Shown here in pieces: positions 33,113 to 45,639 of a DNA stretch of 64,000 nucleotides (positions are counted from its first letter, which is position 1; the number at the start of each line of letters is the position of its first letter). The DNA is taken from assembly GCA_001414485.1 (NCBI GenBank), contig LLEY01000121.1, positions 1 to 64,000 of the forward strand, given 5' to 3'. This DNA is from Calycina herbarum (taxonomy: Eukaryota; Ascomycota; Leotiomycetes; Helotiales; Pezizellaceae). The translations under genes were made by a program, and so were the position numbers. The notes below the pieces were generated by a model. That model saw only the letters and a list, made by a program, of their open reading frames with translations. It did not search any database and had not been told where the DNA came from.

Positions 33113-34802
33113 ATGCTTCGATCCTTAAGCTCCGCAGCTTCTCGAATCTCCTGGCCGACTACTGGCAATATTCCACAAATTTCCCTTCGCACGCTTCACA
33201 AACGAACACGTATGCCTTTCAAGTTAATTACTCTGGCCAGCTGCGGCTTTACTCAGCGACAAGCTGTCTCATCGCAGAGCTGCGCAGCGCCTAAATCTCT
33301 TCCCTTAGATGTTCCCGTTGACGAAGAAACGATACCTGGGTACGATCTGAAGAACTTCTATCATCCTAATCCAGGAGATATATTGGACCGCAGGTATAAA
33401 TTGAAGGCAAAGATTGGCTGGGGAACTTCTTCGACTGTTTGGCTTGTGTAGGATATTTGTGGGTAACTAAGCTCTCTAATTAAAGACTCAGACATTGTAC
33501 CAACGCGACTTCAGCCGGTCGACTCGCTATGTGGCCATCAAGATCAACGATTGTAGATATGCCAGCAAAGAAGCTGCTAGACACGAGTTGGATATATCCA
33601 ATCACATTGCCGGCGCCGGCCCATATCACAGAGGACGTAGTATCATCAGGACCGTTGTTAACAGTTTCGAAGTTGTTTCGCCGAACGGATCACACCTTTG
33701 CTTGGTTTTCGAACCCATGAGGGAACCGCTATGGCTATTCAGACGGCGATTTGGCGCAGACAAAGTGACTCGCCCTTTTCTACCTGTCTTCAAGGCTTAT
33801 CTCCGTATTTTGCTAGAGGGCCTCGATTATCTGCATTCAGAATGCCACATCATACACACGGGTTAGCATAAGCGTTTTCTTCATTTATTGAGACGTACTG
33901 AATCACTGTCTAGATCTGAAGTTGGACAATATCCTAGTTACGTTCGAGGATCAGTCAGTCATTGAAAGCTTTGTCCAAGGCCAGGTTGAGAATCCAATGG
34001 CTCGGAAGCTCATAGATGGTTGGGCAGTGTATCTCTGCCATAACGATTTTGGAGATTTTGACGGCAAGCCTGCGCTAAAGAAGATGTCTCCGAAAATTAC
34101 AGATTTGGGTCTGGCAGAACGAGGAGATCAGCCAGGACCACGCATTAGCCCTATTCAACCGGATCATTGCCATGCTCCAGAGGTTCTACTTGGCACGGGA
34201 TGGTCGTATAGCGCTGATATCTGGAATTTTGGTATAATGGTATGCATTGTGACTGCTTGCTCTCAAGCGCCCCTCGAATAAGAGAGCTAATTTTCCTGTT
34301 CTTAGGTTTGGGATCTGCTTGCTGGTCGAGAGCTGTTTCAGAATCGCCAGGACCGCAAAAACCACACGTATAGCGCTCAGCATCACCTGGCAGAAATGAT
34401 CGCCTTACTCGGGCCCGTGCCAAAATCACTGGTCGACCGCGAAAGAAACATGCGGCATTGGAGATGGAGCCCCGAGGCACGTAACCACGAGGGTAAACTA
34501 TGCAATAATGCTGCCGACTTCTTTGGGGGGCCATTTTTCTCTGACGACGGTAAGCCCCAAGTAGAATTCACACCTAAGTTTAAACCACAGCTAATCATTG
34601 GACTCTAGGCGAATTTGTACGTAATGACTTAAAACCCTTCGAGCGGAATCTCTCAGATGCAGTTCCAGAATGCGTAACAGATGACGACAAGAGCCTTTTC
34701 CTAAATTTTATGAGAAGGATGCTATGCTGGCTCCCAGAAGATAGAGCGACAGCGAAAGAACTGAAGGAGGATCCGTGGCTTGATTTCGCTAAAAAGCAGT
34801 GA
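33113..34802 (+). CDS. SRPK-like protein kinase
   Basis: Exons 33113-33445, 33492-33861, 33914-34239, 34306-34549 and 34609-34802; 488 residues. The first donor is the unusual GTGTAG; the others are normal, and each join keeps the kinase fold in frame. Kinase landmarks: glycine loop IGWGTSSTVWL, VAIK with K128, catalytic H233-T234-D235 in HTDLKLDN (the HTD form typical of SR-protein kinases), DLG with D298 in place of DFG, APEVLL and DIWNFGIM. The N-terminal 40 residues are Arg/Ser-rich and could be a mitochondrial presequence; a second ATG at 33212 would skip it. Fungi carry many SRPK-like paralogues in variable regions. All catalytic residues are present, so it is probably active; substrate unknown. 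Confidence 0.85.
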
Positions 34803-36097
34803 TTTTCAGGCTGCTTAATACACCTAAATCCGAGTCTCTATAAGTTATGTAGTCCTTATAGTGCGTAATATTTAAAAGTAGGGTAACGAACACTATCAGA
34901 AACCTCTTTTCGTATCGTCAACGTTGGTGTCAACACCATTCGGTAACATAGACAAGTAAGTTATGTGACGTGGCGCTTATCCGTAGCGGATTGTCCATGG
35001 CGCTAGCTCGTGAACTTGGTGATCTCGATGACCGCCTTTCCAAATACCAGGAAGTACAGGAATATAATTAGCCTTGGTAGAAGTGCTTTCTTCATTGCTA
35101 TACCTAACTGCCGTCAAGGCCTATCTAATAGCATTTGGAAATGACTGAACAGAGGATAAATAGCTCAAAACAGATCATTTGACAGTTAGCGCCTAGTTTA
35201 ACCGCCGAGCTACTATTAAGATTATAACGTTAGAGGAAGCGCTTAAGAAGGCGCTCGTTTCCGACTAACACCTGTTCTAGGCTAACAAATATTAACTTCT
35301 AGTTGTTCCTACCGTCTACCTATCACAAAGTCAACTGGCGGCTCTTACCCCAATCCAATAGGTGCAGGCGTGGACAAGCCTCTAACCCCAACACACTCAG
35401 CTGTCTACGATACCTATCTCGATTCTCTGGTCTTACGCGATTCCTATGGGTCAGCACAGCTTCGCGGAAATCGCAGCTATCAGGTGTTGGTTTGGACCGT
35501 TTTCTGGAAGGAGCATGTGATGTACTCATTTTTTGAGGGAAACAGCGGCCTGATAACCAGGCGCTTGTACAGAACCGTAAATGCCTTTTCAACTCCAATC
35601 ATACTGTACACGCTCTTATGAGCCAGACTGGCTTTACCCAGCACTTATTAGGCTGCGCCCTAGCATCTACCAATCATCATGGTCCTTAAAGGAGTATGAC
35701 TTCTAGTTGTGTCATGTGGCATCGAAATCAATGGTTTCCAATTCTTTGTCCTTGTGCATCCCGACGAGGCAACAACCAACATATAAAGAGTTGGCGCTCC
35801 ACTCTAAACGCCCTACCCAAGCCTCGGGCTCCTCCGCTTGATCGAGTGTTTAAACCAAATCATTGCCGCTGAAGCAACTTCAGCTTTACCAAGCCTTAGG
35901 AAGTGCTCCCTTCTCGTCGACTTTCCTGTTGCTCACAAACTCCCACCGGAGGAACCCCCCTGCAAGTATCCGATTAGACCGCCACCCTCACGATTTTCAG
36001 TCGCTCCAAAGAGTCAAGGTGCTCTTCATTGGTGAGGACGTTTCTTGTCCCTGCTGGCGACCCCCGGTCTAGCTTTTAATCTACCTTTGCAAGAAAT
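34803..36097. other. Gene-poor stretch, possible old repeat remains
   Basis: No gene accepted. Several 70-90 codon frames overlap on both strands around 35300-35620 without any family signal. The stretch may contain old transposon remains, but I cannot identify a domain, terminal repeat or target duplication. Confidence 0.35.
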
Positions 36098-36571
36098 ATG
36101 CGATCCTTTACCTCAGGCAGGGCAGTCAGCAAGGCTTTGAAATGGGCTAAGAAAGGGACTACCCAAGATATTCAATGGGTGGAACGTCAAGTCGAATCGT
36201 CGGTTGACCACGTGCCTGCATTGGCCAAAGCGGCCGTTGAGGCTCGTGTAGAGTTTGTCAACCTTCTGCATTCTTTTTTCCTGATCCTAATATGGTGAAG
36301 AGGGGACCCTCACGAAACTCCAAAAGGCGATGGCAGTGTTGTCGTCTTTTCGAAGAAAAAGTACGGCTAGGTCCAGCCCCCAGACCACGGTGGTGAATCT
36401 TCCAGTTCTTCTTCTGCTCAGGACACTATCACTACCGACCTCACATGGAGGACAAACGAGCAGACCACGTGCGCAGAATGGTGGGACGGTACGAAATGGG
36501 TTCAAGGAAATTGGTCTGATAAGCATCAAAAATGGTATGCTTATTACAATGGCCAATGGTACTATTGGTAA
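36098..36571 (+). pseudogene. Degraded open frame with two in-frame stops
   Basis: One frame runs from ATG at 36098 (MRSFTSGRAVSKALKWAKKG) to TGA at 36296-36298, on through GDPHETPKGDGSVVVFSKKK to TAG at 36368-36370, and on to TAA at 36569-36571. The last part has strong coding character: TCAEWWDGTKWVQGNWSD followed by KWYAYYNGQWYYW. CGA-to-TGA and CAG-to-TAG changes would restore a continuous frame of about 157 codons; alternatively an intron could remove one or both stops. The family is unknown to me. The Trp/Tyr-rich C-terminus looks like a small conserved domain. Confidence 0.4.
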
Positions 36572-39500
36572 CATCGTGCATGGGATTCGAGAACATTTTG
36601 GGTTTGCGCAAGTCGCACTTCCATATACTTGACCTTATGAACCACATTTCTATCCCTTTATCGTGAGCAATTGGGCCTATGTGACTGTACTTAAAAGTCT
36701 GTAAGCAGAGAGCTTGAGCTGCGGCCTATCCTACCATCGGCTCTGCTTGCTTGTCCTCACTCGTCATCGTCGCTGCGTCGCTTATCATCGCTGCTGGACG
36801 GCTGATTCCCTTGTGATATAAGAGCCTCGGCATCCACGGCCGTGCTATATTGGAGCCGATCTAAGGCTTGTGTAAAGCAGAGCGGACGAGATGCCCAATT
36901 CTCCTCAGTCTATGGTCGTATATACTAGCCTTTTTACTATTTGTATACACATATATCAATGGAGAACGGGTGGTTGACTGAAGGGGTTGTGCTGAAGGAT
37001 GAAAGCCGCAACCGTTTCTCGGCTCCTCTGCTACCCTGTTAACTATGATGATACAGCAAGGAACATTTGAAACAAACTGTTTAAAACAGTTTCAAGTAAC
37101 CAAGTAAGTAGAGACTTAGTGTATTAAGAAACCAGCTCAGAAACTGGAAAAGCAGGGAAAATTCATCCAAAAAATCCCCTGTCATCCCCGCTTCAGAAAA
37201 CCACCAGATTTCACTCTCACTCAACCCGAACCAAGTTTCCTCCTCGAAAAAACGGATAAAGTCCGCGTCCACCAACTCAAATGCACGCGATTTTCCATAT
37301 GGCAAGGAAGTGGCATCATGTACGATAGTGAGCCGATTAATCCCTGTACAATTCAGTGGCAAAGTGAGGGGAATTTGAAAGATTCTGGTCTAGAATTTTA
37401 TGGGATTCCATGGGTGTCGAGATACCCATGCGGCAGGCCAGATCGGTACCTGAATGCTTTACCACTATTGAAATTGGGGCGAGTCGCGCTTGTAGCTGAG
37501 GTTGTTGATGGAGGAGTGGAATGTGTGTTGTATGCAAGGTCTTAAAGTACAACTTCGCAACTTTAAAAGAGCATGTGGATACATTCAAGTTCCGTGTTGA
37601 CTTGAAAACAACATCCCCACTACATTCATCGAACGAGAATTGTTGCAAATCGCAAAGTGGCCAGACCAAGAATAAAACCTCGAACGACATTTCCAAGATT
37701 TGTTCCAGACTCTTCGGCGCCGAGATTTAGGCTATATGCATGTGTTTGCATCCAGCATACCAAAATCTACTTTTGTTGCACATCGCGATCAACAGCTGAA
37801 AATGTCTCAAATGGAAAACCAAGGTTTGGGTTTATCTAGAACCTTAATGTTGGGATGAAAACCAGACACGTGAAAGATTGGGGGAAGCCTGACGGTGTCT
37901 CAATTTTGAAGCTGTCAAGGCTAGACCCGAGGCTAATGTGGAGACTTCCAATTCTCTCCGTATCTAGTCAGCTTATGAATTGAGTTTTTGGATATTGACA
38001 AGTATGGCTTTTGACTCAAGGAAATGACAAGCGCCGGTGGAACTGATGCTTTCTCTCGCGCGAAATGCAAGAGCGGAAGTTGATGCATTAGTGACGGGAT
38101 GCGTTGACGGGCCCACATCAGATAAAGGATATGGTTTGAAGAACGGCTGGCTGGGGCTGGCTGACATCCATGTTGTGCTTCTCAAAAGAGGGTGTGGAGG
38201 ACAGCGAACCACGACAGGCAATTCTGAGCGGGGAAGCGAGAAATGGAGCGGTGGATATGCACGTCTGGGGGAACTAGAGGGGATATGTGTAGTTTGAATG
38301 AAAAATGACGATCTGAAATGACTTTGCTGAGCCTTTGTCTTTTTAGCAGTATCGGCATGTTGAAGGAGGAAATGTGAGATATAAATTCCCTCTTGCTCTA
38401 GATCTGGTTCGAAAATGGAAATGGCAACAGCGCTTGAATATCTTATTCGCCATAGCTCCCCGGCTGCAGAAGCAGATCACAAGCCCTCCCACCAGCGCCA
38501 GCCTCCAGGTCTCACCCCCAGTGGTTTTGTTCGAACACTGGAAATCGTTACTGGTTGTGTGTCAAGATTCTCTCATCTTCTGACCCGTGGACACTGCTCC
38601 TTTTGGCAACCTTCATTTCTTACTCGCCACTTGGTACTTAACCTCGACGAGGGAGAAGCTACTTCCGTTAAGTGGACAGTACTTTGGAAGGACTCTCAAG
38701 GGGGCTCTTCCCCACCGCTCCCCGCCTTCCAGGTGCCTTCAGGGCGTGAGTGCATTGCGTGGGGTAAACGGATCCTCGGTGCCAAAAGTCGGGAGCTCAA
38801 TCCACATACTATTTGGAGTAGGATCCCTTTTCTGCCTCTGTATAACCGGACCGGAAGCTCCCCGAAGACACGACATTTGTGTGATTTTGGCATACCAACG
38901 AAACGTGGGACGACATCTGGCGAGCGTGGTAAATAGCCATCGACGCCCGAGGGGTCACACGACGTTCGAAACACTGCAGAAGTGGTTGTTATTACGTTGA
39001 AGTGGGAGGCAAGAGGTGTTTTCAAGTACGGGTACACATATAAAGGGGGGAGATACGAAGACGAGGTCAAAACATACGGACAGCAAAAGAAGAACGACCA
39101 ATAAGCGAGCGAAGAGCCCTGTTGACGCAAGTGAGCCTCGGCAAGCGATAAGAGTATTGATATACAGTACAAGTACCCCGCCATCGCTTCTGGTGCTCTG
39201 CATGGGAAAAGCAGAAGCTGTGGGAATAAACATTTGGTACGTGTTCGTCAGATCTCCAGACCAAGACAATCTTTTTGAGCTACCTTAGCCACTCCCACCC
39301 TCAGCTATCCACAATGTCCCTTTCTTACCACCCAGCCAGCGGTGAGTGGTCATGCACTTGGTACCTCAGTATGGATAGCTGGTCCCCCCCCAGCAGATGC
39401 GGACCCTAAAGAGGCCTAACTCAAATCACTAGCTGACGATAACTAGGTACATAAACTCAAAGCCAGCCCCGCCTATACTTATTCCCGGACAAACGGGCCT

Positions 39501-40382
39501 CAAGCCTCAACGACAAAAGCACCTTTACAAGCCAGAAGTTGCTGCCCTTTATATTACTTGAACCCTATCGACACGAGTCGGGTACATAACTCTTGTACTC
39601 TACGAGATCGTCCGGTATCTAACGGGTCCTTTGAGTAGTGCTGATGGAGTCGCGGTACCGGTACACCGAGTAATTATCACCAGTTGTCTTTGTCGTCCCA
39701 ACCTCGGCTTTTCCTCGCTTTCCTCGCCTTCCTCGCAGACTTTATTCAAGTAATACACCGAGGTTCTAACAACCATCCCAACCGTCCCAACCCTCAACAC
39801 AACAGTGTGAATAGCACAGCTTTACATTACACAAAGCCTCTATACTATTTGTATGCCACCCTGGAATCCGAATACTTCCCACCCATTCACACCCGCGCGG
39901 CACTCGTCCATCAGACATACAATACCATACAGGCTAAAGATTCACGCCGGAACAATCCGAATGAGTGGTGGACCCCTTAGATTTAAAGCTCCCAGGGATT
40001 CCCTTCTTGCATACGATTTCACCCCCCAGCACCTCCCGTCCATCTCATCCACATCCACATCTACACCACTACACCCACCCAACCCACACAACCACCTGCA
40101 CCAGACTCAATCTTTTACATTGTCTCCACTAAACAGCACGCCCCTGCCGCAACCGCTGCCACGCCTGCACTCCACAGTGTTTTCCAGCCCATCTGACCAA
40201 CAATCTCACGATACACCGGCCGAGAATATGCCCACCTGCCACCACTCATTACACCTCGCACGCCCAGAGCGGTGGTTGTTACTCTAACCAAGAAAACATT
40301 CCAGCAGATATCCTCACCGCATAGCATAGCTTAGCATACGCTACAAGTACTCCTACGCCTCGTGCATCCTTTATAACTCGAA
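36572..40382. other. Gene-poor stretch of 3.8 kb and cyclin promoter
   Basis: No confident gene. A minus-strand frame at 37362-37081 looks partly coding (INRLTIVHDATSLPYGKSR; DADFIRFFEEETWFGLSE) and could be the 3' end of a broken gene, but I could not extend it without stops. A frame at 38415-38936 lacks any family signal. From about 39480 to 40380 the plus strand becomes CT/AC-rich, which fits the long leader and promoter of the cyclin gene. Confidence 0.4.
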
Positions 40383-41375
40383 ATGTCTCTCGCAGGTCCG
40401 CCTTCCGAGACTCCAAACTCCTCTCACTCAGACAATATGCCATACGTCCACGATTCCGCCGATACCTTTTCATACACCCTCCCGCCTCGTCCGAACCCCT
40501 CGGCCGATGCTGGACTTGCGATGGATACTCAGAACGATGATCCGAATGCCTTGCCTCAGTCGCCGAATAGTCTCGATGTATTTACCATCGGTCCCATCAC
40601 TGCCCTCAAATTACTTTGCGCTGGCATCGAAGCCTTAGTGAGAGTGACCGGAGATGTCCCACCTACACCTCCTCCCACCCACTCGACACCACCGAATATG
40701 CGAGGCATGCAAGCCGAGAAGGAGAATATAATTAGGAGCAATTCATACAAGAATCTAGCGGAACTAAACAAACGTCCCAGGACACCATCCGATTCCAGCG
40801 ATTGTTCAGATATCGATGGAGTTATACTTCGAAAACGAAATACCATAAGGAGCCCTGCTCTCACACCTACTGAACCACATATTATCATTGGCGATAATGC
40901 GGAACCTCTAAATGTTCAACATAGCGCCATTACTCGAAAATTTTACTCGAAGCAACCTCCTCCTATCTCTCTTGAAGATTATCTCATGCGAATACATAAA
41001 TTTTGTCCCATGTCTACAGCTGTGTATTTGGCAACTAGCTATTATATACACAAGCTGGCAGTTGATGAAAGGGCAATTCCAGTCACACGCCGAAACAGTC
41101 ATCGATTACTCCTCGCAGGACTCCGTGTTGCTATGAAGGCCCTCGAAGATTTGAGCTATCCACATGCACGATTTGCAAAGGTTGGAGGGGTCAGCGAGGG
41201 GGAATTAGCAAGATTAGAAATCAGTTTCTGTTTCTTGACGAATTTCGAATTCAAAACAAGCAAAGAAAGACTTTTGGATCATGCCATTAGTCTGAAGGAG
41301 ATATCGTCACTGCAAGGATCAGTGAACTTCGTCCCAAGGATGCCGTCGAAGCAGAAACGAAGGCTGAACGGTTGA
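40383..41375 (+). CDS. Pho80-like cyclin (PCL family)
   Basis: A single-exon protein of 330 residues. The first 170 are disordered and Pro/Ser-rich (TPPPTHSTPP; RPRTPSDSSDCSD). The Pho80-type cyclin box follows at about 185-300: PPISLEDYLMRIHKFCP, TAVYLATSYYIHKLAVDE, RRNSHRLLLAGLRVAMKALED, then the family signature FAKVGGVSEGELARLEISFC and FLTNFEF. Such cyclins bind Pho85-type kinases and direct them to substrates in phosphate, glycogen or cell-cycle control. The box is closer to the Pcl6/Pcl7-like type than to PREG/Pho80 itself, so I do not assign a symbol. Nuclear or cytoplasmic location is inference. Confidence 0.9.
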   Translation: MSLAGPPSETPNSSHSDNMPYVHDSADTFSYTLPPRPNPSADAGLAMDTQNDDPNALPQSPNSLDVFTIGPITALKLLCAGIEALVRVTGDVPPTPPPTHSTPPNMRGMQAEKENIIRSNSYKNLAELNKRPRTPSDSSDCSDIDGVILRKRNTIRSPALTPTEPHIIIGDNAEPLNVQHSAITRKFYSKQPPPISLEDYLMRIHKFCPMSTAVYLATSYYIHKLAVDERAIPVTRRNSHRLLLAGLRVAMKALEDLSYPHARFAKVGGVSEGELARLEISFCFLTNFEFKTSKERLLDHAISLKEISSLQGSVNFVPRMPSKQKRRLNG

Positions 41376-41891
41376 GGCTAGGATGAATATAAGATTTCAT
41401 CTAGAATGCGAGTCGAGAACATTTAGATGAGCGCTCACGCGTTGGCAGGATTAAAGGTCATTCGCACAAGTGCGAATGACTGTTTCACCAGAATACATGA
41501 GACGAGGATTGAAGATACTATTTTTGGAAGAGCATCGGCGGCTTGGGGTCTTGGACATTTGGGTATCAAGTTGCATTGTATAGCTTGGCTATGGGAAGCA
41601 TGGCGTTTGGAAAGGTCTTTTTTCTCGAGACAGGATCTTGTGGCATCTAGCATACTTGCTGGTACATACTCTGCTTATCGTTTTATACCCTTTGGTTTTA
41701 CTTCTTCTAGGCTAGTTGGCCTTATTAATTTTCTGATGCTTATTTATTCGTATCTATGCCTCTGATAATCCTTGATGTTTGATTTCGGAGATAATTTGTT
41801 TGACAAGGATGTTCGTCCGACCACCCTCTTCCTAGCCATATTTGTTGACTGTTCTCGATCAATCAAAATATATAAACATTGATTCGATGAG
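41376..41891. other. Intergenic, nothing recognised
   Basis: 3' flank of the cyclin gene and upstream region of the aminopeptidase gene. A perfect inverted repeat GTCATTCGCAC/GTGCGAATGAC lies at 41458-41480 and might act in termination. A frame at 41427-41765 looks spurious. ATGAGATGA at 41887-41895 forms a minimal uORF that overlaps the first aminopeptidase ATG. Confidence 0.4.
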
Positions 41892-43692
41892 ATGAAAGCT
41901 CGCTTTGACTCGGCTTTTGGGGCTCTACAGGGTGGTCTTGTACTTCCAGTGAAGTCTACAAGCCTTTTCAACCCCGCAATTCGACGTAAGATAAGCACGC
42001 CAACATCATCCCACCTTCCCCATACAATAAGCCTCACGGGTACATCCAGGTACTTTAATACACTAAAGCAGACGCCTTCAAGCCTTCTAGAACGAAGTGC
42101 GAACACACTACAAATCAACCCAACCCTCCCTCGATCCGTCGCAAGCATGGCATCCTACGAAACCGTCCTCGCGGGAAAATACCCCGCGAAAGCGCATGCC
42201 AGAAACGTAGTCGAGTATATGCGAAAGCAGGGAAAGACTGTCAATGGCGTACTCTACTTGGAAGGACAGAAGACGAAGATGATTGAAGATAACGATGGAG
42301 AAGCCCCTTTTAGGTTCGTTCAACTCTTTCCGTTGACTCTATCGAGAATTGTTTGCTAACACCCTTGCCCCAGACAACGAAGATACTTCTTCTACCTTAC
42401 AGGATGTCAGCTCCCAGATGCCTACTTCACTTACGACATCGATGCCGATAAATCCACCCTCTACATCCCTCCCATCGATGCCGACTCCGTCATCTGGTCC
42501 GGTCTCCCTATGTCCGTGGAGGAAGCCCTCTCCCTCTACGATGTAGATGCCGTTTCCACCTCCCCCGAAGTCCCAGCCGTTCTGGCACATCCCCGCAAAC
42601 ACCCCTCCATTTACACAATCAAAGACCAAGTTAGTGATCATATCACCTTCCTCGAATTCGAGAACAAGGACTTTGAGCTTCTCAAGGAAGCAATTGAGGA
42701 ATGCAGGGTGGTTAAGGATGAATATGAAATTGCGTTGATGAAGAAGGCCAATGAGATTAGTACTCTGGCGCATACCAAAGTGTTGCAGATGGTGAAGACC
42801 GCGAAGAATGAGAGGGAGTTGTATGGAGCTTTTTTGGCGACTTCCATCGCGAATGGATGTCCCGAGCAGGCATATCATTCTATTGTTGCTAGTGGAACTG
42901 CGGCAGCTACTTTGCATTATGTTGATAATGCGAAGCCGTTGGATGGGAAGTTAAATTTGTTGGTTGATGCTGCGGGAGAGGTGGACTGCTATGCTGCTGA
43001 TATTGTGAGTTTCTTTTCTTGGGTAGAGGAAATATGCTAATTGGAATCTCAACAGACGAGAACATTCCCCATCTCCGGAAAATTTTCCAAAGAAAGCCGA
43101 GAAATCTACGATATTGTCCTCCACATGCAGCATGTCTGTATGAATCTGCTAAAAGCTGGTGCCATCTGGGATGACATCCATATCACCGCCCACGAACTCG
43201 CTATCGAGGGTCTCCTCAAACTCGGAATATTACAAGGTGACAAGGAGGCTATTCTAAAGGCCAGAACGAGTGTAGCTTTCATGCCACATGGCCTGGGCCA
43301 TTATTTGGGAATGGATACTCATGACACTGGTGGACATGCAAACTACGCGGATCCGGATTCGATGTTTAGGTATTTGAGAGTTAGGGGACCGGTTCCGGCG
43401 GGAAGTGTTATTACTGTTGAGCCTGGTGTATGTTTTCCCTTCCTTTCTACCTCTCCAGTTTCGCGTACTAACAAACGTAAAGATCTACTTCTGTCGCTTC
43501 ATCATCGAACCCTATCTCGTTGACCCCGTCCATTCGCAATACATCAACACAGATGTCCTGGAGAAGTACTGGTTGGTTGGAGGCGTTAGAATTGAGGATG
43601 ATATTTTGGTTACGGAAGGTGGATATGAGAATTTGACGACGGCTGTCAAGGATCCCGATGAATTGGAGAGAATCATCAGTAAAGGTTTGTAG
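41892..43692 (+). CDS. pepP: Xaa-Pro aminopeptidase P (M24B metallopeptidase)
   Basis: Exons 41892-42313, 42374-43004, 43056-43427 and 43483-43692; 544 residues from the first ATG, or 459 from the in-frame ATG at 42147, where cytosolic relatives usually start ([18 protein letters not shown]). The 85-residue extension is rich in Arg, Ser and Thr and lacks acidic clusters, like a mitochondrial presequence. In 459-residue numbering, the pita-bread metal ligands are D254 and D265 (LVDAAGE, AADITRT), H348 (GLGHYLGMD), E388 (VEPG) and E428 (VRIEDD). The enzyme removes N-terminal residues that precede proline using two divalent metals. All three introns are 50-60 bases with normal borders. Complete and presumably active. 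Confidence 0.92.
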
Positions 43693-45639
43693 ATGTTGAG
43701 AAGCGAGGGATTGGGAAAAGGGAGAGGATATCTAGATGAATTTGATGAATGAATGAACCCCTGTTCGTTTTTATTTTATGCAGGGGCATGTATTTACCGG
43801 ATTGACTGATTTAAGGATTCGTTTTTGGCAAGCCTGATTCTTGTTCTCCAAATCACTGGACAGAATATTCCATGCCCCTCTCTATTCTAGGGTCTGTTGG
43901 TACCCCAATCTAAAACTCCATGAAACTTGGCATTCAAGACTCGTGATGTTCGAAAAGCAGCTTCATCTCTCTTTTCATTTATGAAAGTCATCACTTTTTT
44001 GTTACCCTCCGGGGGAATAAGTTGACTTGCTATTCTGTTATTTCATTGGAAGACATATGACTGGTTGAAATATCTTCATCATCCCTCCGATAATCGGGGC
44101 AAATTATTCCAGGAGGTTGGGAGCATTGATGTTCCCACCCTCTCCTTGTCTAACTTTTAAGGAGTAAGCTGTAAGTAAGCCACCAGTAAGCTGCAGTCAC
44201 TCACGTACTGACTACCCCTTTATCTCACGATGGAAGAGGAAAGTTCAGTATACTAGATAGCAAAATTACAACACCCACTCGAACCTTTGCCTTACGTTGA
44301 GTGTATTTCCACTCTCAATCAACTTGCAAAAGTTCCCTCCAAACTTAAAGTGAGAACTTGAATCTATGGGCACAGGGCAGGAACAAATGGTAGATAGAGA
44401 GATCACGCAGAGCAAATGTTGAAAAATGCGAGGAGTTCGATAGTGGGGTTACTTCTGGGTATTGCAATTTTTTTTGCGGGAAGAATTGATGAAGTGTTGT
44501 TGAAGTTATGGAAAATGTTCGCTTGGTTACCGTTGAGAAAGAAAGAGAAAATGAAGGATGTTCCATTGCTATCCCCAGCCCATTGTATGCATCTATCTTT
44601 GTACTCTCTCTGCAGGAATGTGAAGAACATCTGGAGTTTTTTACCACTTGGGCCCTGAGCAACCCCCGCATGCAGCCATCTGCGGGCTTCTTCTCTGTAG
44701 GAACAAAGAGATAAATACTTTGCGTTCAAGCCTTAAGAGGGGACACCAGTTTAGGGAAAGTGGAATATGATTAAGTCTAGACTTGATTGGCTCCAAGATT
44801 GCCTTGGTATCTGCTATCTCCTACGAACTGCTCTATTCTGCTGCCCGATTAGAGGAATAAGCGATGGGTTTGGGCATTACTTCTTGAGGTTTCGAAGATC
44901 TCACTGGCTAGGTTGGGGTTGCCCCTTCCTCGTTGGAAGAGAGCACGGAAGGCATGCTTGATGTACGGAACTCTGTCTGAAAGAGAATGAGGAGAGTGTT
45001 GGTATGACTTTGGTCATAAATCTGTCTGGTTGCATATGCGTATTGTATTCTCTGTGACTATTCTAGGTACTCGAAGTACGACTATTTATGCTTGTGCTAG
45101 CGTGGTACTAGCGTGCTAGTCACGTGGATGGATATGAGTCAGAGGCTCATTCACCCATATAACGACAGAGAGGAATAGGGAAATTTTTGGAATTCGGGGG
45201 GGTTTATACTCCGAGCTAGTTCATTCTAGGTGTTCGGTTGGGAAGTGACTCCGAGAAGGACTGCGTGACCCTCCATCTAGCAGAGCTTGTGTTGTTAATC
45301 TATTGTTTTGCGAGGTTTCTTTGTTAAATTCTTTCATAGAAGTCCGATCCTTTAATGGAGCGGAGTCCGTGAAAGGAAAATCGATCTATTGATCTCTTTA
45401 TCTTGGGGCTTGAATAAAGACATTGTTGGCTTTTACATGGATATTCCCTTCAGCTTTTCCCTCTGATCTGTTTACTCGAAAATGAAACAATACGGAAATT
45501 ACGAAGAAACAGAGTAACTACATGTTTATATTAATGTTATGAAGGTCAAACTTCCTAGTTCATATAAACCACTCCTGCCACATTATCTTTAGCCTCTGAA
45601 AACTTACTCACTCACTAAGCTTTATTCCAGGACTCGAAA
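43693..45639. other. Intergenic, about 1.9 kb
   Basis: 3' flank of the aminopeptidase and upstream region of the RING gene. Overlapping 80-108 codon frames on both strands at 44345-44730 have no family signal. A cluster of TAGCGTG/GTGCTAG words occurs near 45100-45125. No RNA gene seen. Confidence 0.4.

Noticed and set aside
35303..35621. Overlapping frames on both strands, first suspected as transposon remains
   Set aside because: No transposase motif, no terminal repeats and no target duplication could be found.
38415..38936. 173-codon plus-strand frame
   Set aside because: Low-complexity and unrelated segments, no start context or family features; equally long frames occur on the opposite strand.
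41427..41765. 112-codon frame after the cyclin gene
   Set aside because: It starts at the 3' flank, contains an inverted repeat and shows no homology features.
44345..44730. Several 80-108 codon frames on both strands
   Set aside because: Mutually overlapping, none with a recognisable domain.
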